64,000 nucleotides of DNA, from positions 2,599,148-2,663,147 of the forward strand of contig VXBA01001027.1 of assembly GCA_013399895.1 (NCBI GenBank), read 5' to 3'. Source of the stretch: Serilophus lunatus. Its lineage: Eukaryota > Chordata > Aves > Passeriformes > Eurylaimidae. Shown in pieces: positions 12,250-23,400 of this stretch (within the stretch, counting starts at the first letter, position 1; each line of letters starts with the position of its first letter). Position numbers and translations under genes: made by a program. The notes under the pieces were generated by a model. It saw nothing but the letters and a program-made list of their open reading frames with translations, did no database searches and was not told where the DNA came from.

Positions 12250-12831
12250 CTGAAAACAACATCCATATTAGTACTGTCTTTGAAATGTTACTATAAACAA
12301 ATTTTTTCATTGGTATCAACACATATCATTACAATCCATTAGCCTTTTATTTCCAGTAAGTGAAAAACAGAAACAAAAGTGAAAACCAAACAGCCTTACC
12401 AGTCCCCAACCCAAATTAATTCATGCTCTGTCAGGTGTGGAGCACAGTATATAAGCAAACCCTTCTAGAAAAAGTGTTTTTGTCTTTTTCACAATTAATT
12501 GCAAAACTAGTTCTTAAAAAATACAGTAACAACATGGCTTTTCTTTTTCTGTCTATTACATACTCTGTTGAAGTGACCTCTGCCAACTGAATCCTACTCC
12601 TACCAGGCAGAATATTTATCTAATTACCACAACTCACCCTTTCTAAACAGTACACACAAGTTTCCAGATGTGAAAACACAGACATATTACTCAATTTAAA
12701 TAAAAAAAGTAGTTTCATATTCTAGCATGTAAAATAACACTTATTTTCCAATGTCAACACAGAACAGAAAAAGGAGGGAAACCATGAGTTGCTGAAAACC
12801 CCCACGTGATGACACACAGCACGTGCCTTAC

Positions 12832-13077
12832 CTTGTCTATGTCTCTAATGTTCACATTTACATAGGTTGCACAGAGGATTCTTATTCTGAGAGCACTATT
12901 TATAGTCCAGAGGGATTTGGTTGTAGCTTCTCCATTCATGTAGGGTGTAGCTGTAGAGATTCTCCTGGAGTAGGATGGCATTGTGAAGGTGTCCAGTGGC
13001 AGCTGGGTGTACAGGCTTTCCTTTGCCATCAGCATCAGGTTGGGCATGCGACCAAGCATTATACAGCTTCTTATATA
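12832..13077 (-). CDS. PIK3CA: PIK3CA coding exon, RBD end to C2 start (272-353)
   Basis: 246-nt, 82-codon phase-0 exon. It runs YIRSCIMLGRMPNLMLMAKE, then SLYTQLPLDTFTMPSYSRR, then NVNIRDIDK. It ends the RAS-binding domain (to about 289) and begins the C2 domain. N345, which sits at the iSH2 interface, is conserved. Differences from human include YTQLPLDT for YSQLPMDC, EATT for ETST, and T for V in SLWTIN. Acceptor TTGCAG, donor GTAAGG. Confidence 0.98.
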
Positions 13078-14415
13078 CTGCAACAGAACCAAACCAGAAT
13101 GTTGTCAAAGGCTACGCTCTGGGTAAGCTAAGCCTGAAGATATTCAGGAAAAGAGAAAAGTGAAAGTGTATTTAAAGAGCTTATCATGTCCCTGTATGCA
13201 CACCCTTTACAGTGTTTACAGTTACAACATCCAACAGTTTCAGTGTGTGTTGTGCAGGGTCCCACAGTCACATCTCACAGTGGCAGACACATTCAGCTTT
13301 GGTTCAGTTCTGCTTATTACCTTATGCTCAGCACTGATCCTGACAGACTCCACCTGAAAAGCTGTTGGTGTCCAGTCAGGTCTGAATGCTGAGAGTATTT
13401 AGTCTGGCAGCAGCAGCACAAAATACAGTGTTAAGACAGGTCCAGCCCTGGAGTTAATGAGCAAGCCCTGCTGGGGCACAGCAAAGGCAAACCAGATGCT
13501 TCTGAAGAAGCCACGCCAGATCAAATGGGTCTGGTGTTTGATCTTAAGATGACTCTGCAATATAATTCATGTATGTCTGCACTTGTTCCCCAGCTCCCAC
13601 AGTACAGAGCTGCTTTTCCCATTACTCAGGATCCCCCACCCCTCCTTCTCTTCTCCACTGCTCTGAAGATCAGATTGTCAACCATTTTAGCCAAAGGAAT
13701 GGAAGCTGTTTTTTACAACAATTCATTCCTCAGAGAGGAAGCAGCAGCAGTCTGTCAGGAAATCTACAGGGTGACATTGTTGTCTGTTCCAGAGAGGGCT
13801 GCTGAGATGCTCTTCTGTCACACGTTCTGTCTCACACTCCCAGCACTAACAAAACCCAGGCAGTGAAGGACAGACAGACACAAGGAAGGCTTAGCAATGA
13901 TTTTTGTGGTGCTGGAAGTTTACATTTTTTACCTTATTAATGAAGTGATAAAGATATAAGTATTGGGAAAACAGAGTTTTCTCTTTTTCCACCCCTTTAA
14001 GGCAAAATTTACAGTAGCAATGGTTCTTTCATAATTCACAATCTTATAAAATTTCCTTTTGTTTTTCATCAGCACCATTCAAATCTAACTCATCTCTTGC
14101 CATTAAAAATCTAAGGTATTTCTGAAAGCACCTACTAATGTTAGAGGTAAACATTCGAAGAAGAAAAATTACAATAGTGATACAAATCCTAGTTAAAATT
14201 ACCTTTTCTTCTCACTCCCTTCTGGAGCACATAAAGCACCAAATATGCACACTACACACATGCATTAGGCAATTTATTTAAATGTGCATACAGTGTTACT
14301 TCTTACATTTTGGATTAATTTGATGAAAAATTCAGACCTAAAATCGATCACTTTTCTCCCCCACAAATTCTGATTATTTTAATGTAGTTGAAAATAAATC
14401 CTTTATGTTACTCAC

Positions 14416-14666
14416 CTTATACTGGCTCAGTGGACATTTTTCTAGCAAGTACTCATCACAGCCACACACTTTTAAAATGTATTTGCCCTGGTACTCCAAG
14501 ACACAAAGTTTAAGTTGTTCAGATGACAGCAACATACTTCGTGTTTTCTTCCTAATTGCTTCAGCAATAACTTGCTCAGGCACACAGTCATGATTGATTT
14601 TTAAGGTGTATTTCTGCTTATCATTGTTTGGTGAGACTATTACCCATATCACCACTATGATTTGCC
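14416..14666 (-). CDS. PIK3CA: PIK3CA coding exon, RAS-binding domain (188-271)
   Basis: 251-nt exon covering most of the RAS-binding domain: GQIIVVIWVIVSPNNDKQKY, TLKINHDCVPEQVIAEAIRK, then KYILKVCGCDEYLLEKCPLS. Near its end LLEKCPLS replaces human FLEKYPLS, a Tyr-to-Cys change in a surface segment. Acceptor TTCTAG, donor GTGAG. All other core positions match the mammalian sequence as I recall it. Confidence 0.98.
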
Positions 14667-15192
14667 CTAGAATAAATGCAAAATCACGTTTGGCCATTAG
14701 TTTCAAAACAAAAAACACAACCCTCAAAACCCCCAAACCAAACAACTCACATCCCTCCTCAAATCAGAGAATTGCTTTTAGTATTAAAAGGTGCAAACAA
14801 GATTCAGAGCCCAAACTGACAGTTTATAGCTTCTTCAAGGAAATAGGTGCATGCACTTTATTTTTGATTCCGGCATAAATTCAAAGTTTTAGCTCTAAGG
14901 TTAAGAATATTTTTATTAACTGAATACTACTGACTATTTGGCATGAAAAAAATCTCCCCTATATACCAAGTTATATTTCAAGATTTTGTTAGCAGAACAA
15001 CAACAACTATAATTTTAATTATCCTTTTGAATCTACCCAAGAAAATTATTCTGAAGAACTGAAGGTGTAAGATGTTGCCAGGGTGTAATAAATACAATAC
15101 CTAAAACAGTGATTTGCCTAAGTCACCAGCTGTACTCTCTGATTTCAAACACTGAAAATGCATTGTGTTTCTACTGTAAATATCGATCTTAC

Positions 15193-15402
15193 CTTTGTCT
15201 AGCTTACTGTAGATGTGTTTGGGTAGTTCAGCTGAAGACTCTACATTTGGAGGGTAGACATACAGTGCTCTGCTGTGAGGTGCATTGGCATCTCGAAGAT
15301 CCACTGCTTCCTTACAAACATTGAGAATGTTTCTCCTGAAGTCTTGTACTTCTGGATCCTTGACCATGTCAAACTCACAGACAGGCATGCCAATAGCAAA
15401 AC
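15193..15402 (-). CDS. PIK3CA: PIK3CA coding exon, ABD-RBD linker (118-188)
   Basis: 210-nt exon: FAIGMPVCEFDMVKDPEVQD, then FRRNILNVCKEAVDLRDANA, then LPKHIYSKLDKG. It encodes the linker between the p85-binding and RAS-binding domains. It differs from human at DANAPHSRALY for DLNSPHSRAMY, SSAE for SSPE, and SKLDKG for NKLDKG. Acceptor TGTAG, donor GTAAGA. Gly118 and Gly188 are both split codons. Confidence 0.98.
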
Positions 15403-16938
15403 CTACAGTATGGAACAAGTGTGAAGAACAGTTGTAACTGACAACTACAGCTAAAGACTTCTTCTATCAGTCACAAAAAAAAAGCACTTTTTAAGCAGAA
15501 TCCAGCCTAAAATAATGGTGTTAACCACGGGCTTCTACTTGTACACATAATTGTTTTATGGTATTCAAGAAACACACAGTTCTAAAGTTAAGTGCACTCA
15601 GCAGACACAGAAAAGGTTAGAAAACAGGTGTGCATTCCCTGGAGATCCTGGAAGCCTTAAATCACCACTCTCACAGCTAAGATTCCTCCTGGAGGAAAAG
15701 GACCAGTCCTAAACTTCCTTTGAAGACAGCACAAAGTTTCCTGAGGGGACCAGAGGAGCTGTGATATCCGATTTCTTTCCAAAAACCCAGGCAGGATATT
15801 AGGACTATAATCAACTTTCCTTACAACTGAGTGACAGCTATTAATTTATTTTTTTTGTTAATAACCTACATTATTTAAGAAATACAACAAATGCTCCAAG
15901 AGATACTGAACATAAGCTCTTTGGCAGAGATTCATGTAATAACAGCCCACTTCTGCCATGTCCTCAGTCTCAGATGTAATTCCATTTACTTTAATGAGAT
16001 TACTTGGATAAATCATTACTTATGCATGAATGTTCAAATAGAAACTTTCAACTGTCATGTTGCAGGGTTACCTAACTACCACTCTCCCCTGGTCCTGAAC
16101 AGGCTGAGCTTTACAAAACAGAAGTAGTTTACTTATGATGCATTCATAACAATTAAATAATTTAACAATTAGGAGCACCCCAGAACAAGTATTTCCAGTT
16201 GACAAGTCTCTACCACTGCAGTACACGCTTGTTAGCAATGAAACAGGAGTGAGAATGTTTGCACTGCCTGAATTTAATACTTGACCAAGATGCTGGAATA
16301 CAAGCCAGTCTCCCTGTGCTTCCTCAATGGATCATAGAAAGCAATAAACTGCTCCAGAGATGATTCAAAACATTACAATTGGTCTCCCTTCTGCTTATCC
16401 AACCTCAGGTGTTTGTTTCCCTCCTCTTCCCATGCTCTTTCATCCAAAGGGGAAAAGGGAGGACAAAAAACAACCTCATTTCTGAAATTTCACTTTCTAA
16501 GCCAGTTTGAGCAAATGTGTTATTGCAAATATGGTTTCAGATTTGTAGTTAAATCCAGAATTTACAATTCTATAAATTTTTGTAACAAATTATAACTGAT
16601 TTCCTAAACAATAGAAGAGCCTTCTCTCTGTAATAACACTAATCCTGATAATAAGAGACAAGTAAAAAAAAAAAAAATCTTCTAACCCACATGCAACTAC
16701 AAGCAAGTTTTACATGGCCAAGGCTTTACAGGTGAATGAAACACAACAGCAAAAACCAGTTTAATTCAGTTTACAAAAGCTGGCTTTGCTTTGACCAGCA
16801 TCTTTGGGCATCTGATGCAACAACTGACACCCAGGAAATGCAAATGTGACAAACACAACCCATCTCAATTCTACCTACTTTTAAGATGAGAAGCCAGTTA
16901 TGCAGATTAGCTATGTTTAAAAAAAAAGATCATCTCAC

Positions 16939-17290
16939 CTATTTCTCTATTAAGAATCTTTTCTTCTCTGTTACCTACTGGTTCAATAACTTTTAGAAAA
17001 GGCTGAAATAGTCGCAGGTCACAAAGTCTCCGTGTTTCATCAAAAAATTCTTCTCTTTCTGCTTCTTGTGTAACACTTACAAAAATGTAAGAAGATTCAT
17101 CCTGAAGGAGCTGATAGAGGGGGTATTTTCTTGCTTCTTTAAAGAGTTCATGTTTAATAGTTAGTAAGGTGGCCTCACGGAGGCATTCTAGTGTCACTAT
17201 CATTCCATTTGGGAGAAGACACTCCACAAGGATCCTCGGTGGCATCAAGTGGATGCCCCATAGTTCACCAGATGATGGCCGTGGAGGCAT
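16939..17290 (-). CDS. PIK3CA: PIK3CA first coding exon, start codon and p85-binding domain (1-118)
   Basis: 352 coding nt. The ATG at 17290 opens MPPRPSSGELWGIHLMPPRI. The adaptor-binding domain (about 16-105) follows, with R38 and R88 conserved; it grips the iSH2 coiled coil of p85. The exon ends KILNREIG at donor GTGAG. The start is supported by homology, by A at -3, and by an in-frame TGA 12 codons upstream inside the exon. Differences from human include LLTIKH for LITIKH and PLYQLL for PLHQLL. Confidence 0.98.
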
Positions 17291-17352
17291 TTTTAAGTCT
17301 TGAGATAACTTTGTATTCCAAGCTTTTCAAGCAGGGATTCGTAGGTGCAAAC
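17291..17352 (-). other. PIK3CA: PIK3CA 5' UTR within exon 2
   Basis: 62 nt of 5' untranslated sequence between a good acceptor (TTTTTACTCAG) and the start codon. It contains no upstream ATG and carries an in-frame TGA, so translation should begin at the annotated ATG. This parallels the short exon-2 leader of the mammalian gene. Confidence 0.85.
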
Positions 17353-18547
17353 CTGAGTAAAAATCAGAAAATTAAATATTGAAATTTAAAATACAAAGGT
17401 CACAGGGAATTTCAGATAAAAATTGTTCAAACACTGCTTGTAATGGTAGAGGAATATTCATGGATATATTTTACGGTCACAAAGACAGACTTGATAAAAC
17501 TGATGCCTAAGGAACTTGTATTTGATCTAAACATCTACTCAAACCAATCAGTTAATAGAAGAATCACATTACTTTGGAAAAAAATGCCAATATACATATG
17601 GCCTTAAAAATAAAGGATTATTTATTTTTTTACCTGAACTGTATATTTCACAATTAAAACATTTCAATAGCATGGGGGAATGAAAATATCTAATATTCAA
17701 ATTATTACAGAAATTTTTAAATCTCAAACCCCATGCTTCACATTTTTGGAAAGAGAAACATCTATTATCATCTGGATGATACAAAACATCAGCTCTGTTA
17801 AGTTTAGCCAAACCAATGCTTCCATATTTTTAAAAAGCTTTCTCAAACATCCAAACTATTCAAACAACACTAACATAATTGTTCTAAATATTTGCTAAAA
17901 CCTCCAAGCTTGATTTTAAGTATCCATGCACACACAAGCTTTTTTTAGATAAGTTACTTACTGGAACAAACTCTTTTTAACATGAATGAGACAGAAGAAC
18001 TGAGCTCCAGTAACACATTTTAGCTGGGCTTGTTTTATTTTGCATCGATTCCCTGTTCTAGTTCCCTTTGGCAGCTGCAGGAATGTCTTGGCCAAGCCAA
18101 AGGGTAATATGTGTCTGACCTTCCAGCTGTGCTGCTCATGCCACCTTAAAGCAGGTATGAGAAAAACAGTAGCTGGACAGAGCAGAGATGTCTCATAGCC
18201 CTGGGAACAAGGGAAGATGCCAAAAAAAAGAGCAGAACCACCAGGCAGGCACTCGGTGATGCCTCACCAATAAACACTTGCAATCACTACCAATTTTTAA
18301 TTTCCTTAACCAGAGGCAATATTTGTGTATTTGCAAAAGAATTCCATTAAGAACTACTGAGTTTGTTCAGGATATTTTCACACAGAAACTCTTGGTATCC
18401 TAGGAGTGAAGAACACCCCAGGTTGCAAAATATTTGCTCTTCTCTGTCCTAAAGCCTGCTACTTTCACCCAATATACCAGATTTTTTTGTAATGAAACAA
18501 AGTTCCTTATCTTTGCATTCATTGCTCTTAATTTTACAGAGATTCAC

Positions 18548-18738
18548 CATAGAATCATATAATGTTAAGGGCTGGAAGGGACCTGAAAGACCATCTCATT
18601 CCAACCTCTTGCTACACCAGGCTGCTCAAGGCTTTGTCCAGCTTGGACTTGAACACTTCCAGGGATGTGGCACCCGTAACTTCTCTGGGCAACCTGTTTC
18701 AGTATCTCAGCACCCTCACAGTGAAGAATTATATGTTT
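18548..18738 (-). mobile_element. CR1 LINE 3' fragment in PIK3CA intron 1
   Basis: Reverse-oriented CR1 tail. It begins TAGAATCATATAATGTTAAG (the 3' terminal repeat in reverse) and continues through GCTGGAAGGGACCTGAAAGA and TTCCAGGGATGTGGCACCC to GGGCAACCTGTTTCAG. About 190 bp, 5'-truncated, in the same sense as PIK3CA transcription. Confidence 0.93.
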
Positions 18739-20317
18739 TATGTATACATGAATAAAATTATATAAAATGCATATGTAAAATTTTACATATAAGCAACAAA
18801 ATAAAATAATAATCCTCACGTCTGCACTTCTATGCCTTGGTACTTATTTTCTGAAAAGTTTTCTTCCAAGTACATCCAGCGCCTGCTCTTGCCACACTTC
18901 AGTTCTTACAAAGAAGCATTAGAATGAAAATAATGTTTTCCCAAATCCACTGCTTCCTAAGCAACTCTGAGTAGCAACAGGGTTGTCTTTCTTAATCCCT
19001 CCTTTGTAGTTGTAGCTTGGGCTTTCAAAAATATCCCCAAAAGTACTGAAGTGCCATGGCAGATTTAGAAAAATGCTTTCCCACTAACACTTCATGCATA
19101 TTTAGAAAAGCTCTGCAACTGACTTCTTATTAAAAAAGAGCTTAAAGAAACTGTTTTATTTCCCTCATCATTGTAATGGTCTCAGTGAGCAGAGGCTGAG
19201 ATGCAAAGTTCTAAGCACACACAGTGTATTTAAAGAGACAAACTTGGGAAGCTTACCAATTACAAAACATTACCAAAGAACCCAAATTACACCACTTGGA
19301 ATAACTTCTAGGATTCCAAACTACTGGTAACTATTCTCAGCTTACAGATAAAAAGAAATACACAGGTTAAATGGCACCTTTTTGATCAGGCAAAGCACAA
19401 ACTAGACTCCCTCTCCCAAACACTGCATCAAGTGCCTATTTACATTTCTTAATTACAAGCATAGGCAGAAACACATCACTGTTATGACAGAAACCAGCAC
19501 AACCCTGCCAAACAAACAAGAATTTGCAGTCACATGAACTTTTCCTGTCCACACACATACGATGATAGTATAGATGGACCACCATCAAATTAAATATTCA
19601 CAACACAGTCTGAGTTTATACCAGAAGTCTTTTAAGTTCAGTTCCACAATCCTGCTGAGGCTCCTCTGAACTGCAAGAGCCACTTTCTCTGCCAGACTGT
19701 TGGCTTGCTCCACTCCAAGTTTTCCTCTCTCCCCACCAACTGCTAACAAAGAAAGAGAGGCAGAAGTGGGGGACACACATCCATAGTAAATCCTTCAAAA
19801 TAAACGTCAACCTTGGCTTCTTAAATAACTCAAACGTTAAATGACAACTCAATACCATTTCTTCAAAAACCTGCAAACGGTCCAAAAGTGACATCCCAAA
19901 ATCTACACTTTTTAGAGCAACTGCATCAAGACAGCAGCTTTTGCTTCAAACTGGGATACAAGACATGTGCTGGAACAGTGCATACAGTCATCCTGTGTGC
20001 ACATTCATTTCACTTGCACATGTAATCACGCCTCCAGGGTTTGGATTTGGAAAGCAAAAATGTAAACAGAAACAGTTTTGAAGTATAGCTGGCAGCTTGT
20101 GTTTCTGTGTACACTTTCAAATCTGGAAGGCTGCCTGGAATAAATAGAATCAATTATGTTCTTCGACAGTAAAAGGACTAATTTTCAGGGAATTCTAGGG
20201 ATATGTTATTTAAATCAAACTAAGGGTACACACAAACACATCAAATGAACACTACATCACACCTGCAATCCCTGACCTTTCAAAAGCACATTAAACATTT
20301 TTCCCTGCCAAAAGCTT

Positions 20318-20440
20318 TGGGACACCTGGACTTGTGCAAAGCATTTGACAGTGTTCTCCATGATATCCTTGTCTCTAAACTGGCTGGGAGAAGAATTGGT
20401 GAAGAGCAGATCACTGACCCTGCTGAGCACCTAACCTAGA
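20318..20440 (+). mobile_element. CR1 reverse-transcriptase fragment
   Basis: The plus-strand translation contains LDLCKAFDSVLHDILVSKL, the conserved YxDFxKAFDxVxHxxL region of CR1/LINE reverse transcriptase. The expected following sequence decays after LAGRRIG and a stop is reached at 20439. A short internal ORF2 relic, unlike the 3' tails seen elsewhere in the window. Confidence 0.82.
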
Positions 20441-23400
20441 AGTGATCACGTTTTGAAATTCCATTCAAAAGGACTAAAACCTACATGGGGGAAGAAAGTG
20501 GGAAGATAAACAACATACCTTCCAAAATAAAGAGTCCTACTTGCTTCCAGATACACTTACCATATTACTGGCAATTTATATGATGTATTTTCTTATAGGA
20601 TAGAAATTAGCTACAGTCATATCTAGCTGACATAGTGCCTAATTAAGAAATTCAAAGTTTAGAAAATTTAGTGTTGGTAAACCATGACAGTTTTATCACA
20701 TATTGTGCATGTCAGTGGGCCAATCTAGGCAAAAAATAAAAAAGGCTCACTTTGGGAGATTTATGGTTAAGGCTCTCTGTCATCAGCACAAGTGTCTACA
20801 GTGACTCTTCAGGCTCTGCAAGGAAATTCTTCCATGTCTGATGAACCAACTAGCAAGAAATCTAGCAAGCATAGAAGGAAGCAAGAAGCCTACTGTGCTG
20901 TATTATTCTACTATTCTATAAAGTATGGGATGCTTATGCAAAGAGGTGCACACATTTGTGACTGAGAACTGAGTGACTTTGTATTGCTATAAACATCAGC
21001 CAGTGTTTCAAAACTCATTCAAAAGGACAGACTAAATACTCAGTACAATTTTATCAGTCCATATTTGAAATTGAATGAGTCATTCACTAAACTGCTACGC
21101 TTTAATTGATGCCCATTAGTTTTTCCAGTCACAAGACAAATCCCATTACACTGTTTTTACAGACAGGATGTAGCAACGTTTTAGAATAATTTGCGGTATC
21201 TTTGGTATCAGAGAGCTGCTCATTGGGATTTGTGTCTAATTTGATTCCTTTCCCAGGCAGAAGTTTCCTCTAGAATCCCAGCTTTGCCTCAAGAAAAAGG
21301 CTTCTATTCATTAAACAATCCAACTGTGTCCATAGATTCAGATTTACTGAGCACTCACGTGGAGGTTAAATGATTTTCTTGATTCTCTGTCAAACTGACA
21401 TAAGTAAGAACCACAGGTATAACCCCAAATAAACTTTTATAAAGTACTGTGGAATCCCCAAAACAGAAGCTGTGTGTTGGTGTAGACAAAAAAGTTCCTG
21501 GGACAAGAACAACGCTTTTCAGAATGCAAGAGACATTTCAACCTTCCTAAATGCCAGAATGTTTTATTCTCATCTTCAGACACATCAGGCACTCCAAAGC
21601 ATGAAGAAAACTGGGCAGAGTTGTCTGTCTAATTTTGCTGCTGTCCAAACCTGCTGGGTGGTGACAGCAAGGCTGCCCCAGACTAGGTATTTTCAGTACT
21701 GTCCTTTTGTTCTTCCTGCTTGCCAAGCTGGCATTTCTCCAGAATCCAGAAAGACTAGTACCAAGATGTCTGAAATTGTCCTCCATGAAAATATCATCAC
21801 ATACAGATTTAAATGGCAGAAATATTGCTTTGTTTAGAATAGAAAACAGAAGACTGTTGCACTGCAGTCGTGTCATGCCTCATTTCTTACGTATTAGTTT
21901 CATCCCTATTTCCCAGAAAATGTGCAGATACCTGGAATTGCTTATCTGATCACAAACAGCAGCTCAAGGGAAGCAAACAGAAGGGTCTAACATTGTCAAA
22001 AACATCTTAGCATTTAGTTTCCTTCTGAAACAGGCAAATAGTTCCAAACACTACCAATTTTACTTGTAGTTACCTACTCTTTCCCTTCTTCAAAAACAGT
22101 GCAGAGTGCATTTGCCTTGTTCTAGACAGAGTTAAAAACTCCTAAAGTTATTTGTAGCATCTGTAGAATTATAGTAAATCAGAAATAAAAGATCATTCCT
22201 TCCTGTGAATGTAAAACCTCACTGGAAATTAGTGAAAAGCAGTTTTAGTTTCGTTAGATATGAGAACATGGGACAAATATGTTTCAGAGCTGTTTTCTTT
22301 ACAGAATACAATATTCTCATAGATGCCATGAATAAAACTAAGGTCATCCTGAAAAAAAAAAGGAACTCACTATAAATGATTGCCCAAGAGGTAATATGTG
22401 TTTTATGTTACTGTAATATGTATTTTAAGTGAATGAATCACAGAATCAAACAGCTGAAACACAACCAAGATGAACAGTTTTAAAAGATTTACTGTTGCTG
22501 GAGTATTTTATTTTTTCTATTCAAGAAAACCAAAAGAGCTTTGTGAATTCTTGTTTTCAAATCCCCCTGCTCACCCTCCCCCATCCATGCAGGCACAGTG
22601 TTTACAGCTTCACTCACTGTCTGGGAGCCACGAAAACAGGATCACGAGAAAGAAGCATTTGCAAGTTGCCGGTGACCTCTACAATTCCCACTACGACTGT
22701 GCTTTTCCCCTCGGGATCCCATGACATACCAAAGGCAGAATGTCTGTCCTAGAACATTTTCTTCCAGTTAAAGGCAGATTTTTTTTTTCTCTTTGCTATA
22801 CAAAGGAAAGCCCAGAATGAAATCTTCATTTATAGTCCGAAATCATTCCGTAAGTCCATTTCTAGATACACCTCAAAGAACAGGACATTGTTATTTATGG
22901 AGGACTAATACTCATAAAGCACAACAAAGAATTAGAAAAGCAATGTATCTTCTCTTTACACTTCACATATCTGCTTACTCACTGTTTTGGCAATCAGCTT
23001 GGCTTGTTGTGTAGCAGGATGAGAATTCTCTCCTACCTGGCTCTGTTCTGGTTGGAGCTGCTCCTCCACAGCTCAGTGTGAGCTCAGAAGCTCAGTGAGC
23101 ACTACTCAAACTCTTTCAAGCTCTTTAAATCAAAAGGCTTAAAGTTTGGTAAGCAAATCAGAGCAGCATTTTGTACCCACAGAAATCAGGTTTTCCTCTG
23201 ATCACGTTTTTCTTGAACACTCCATTTCAAAAAGCTGACAAACATTGTTTTAGGTGAACATCAGAAAGAACACGAAGCAAAAGCACACCACAAACCACAC
23301 TCTGCTCCTTGCCATAAATATTAAGAGTTTCCATGTCGGTGCAAGACGACGTGAACAAAGGATTACTCCAGACTGCAATTCATAAAGCTAGATTTGAGAA

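Noticed and set aside
13525..13866. 113-codon plus-strand ORF inside a PIK3CA intron
   Set aside because: No recognisable domains, and it overlaps another open plus-strand frame at 13569-13805. Taken as chance.
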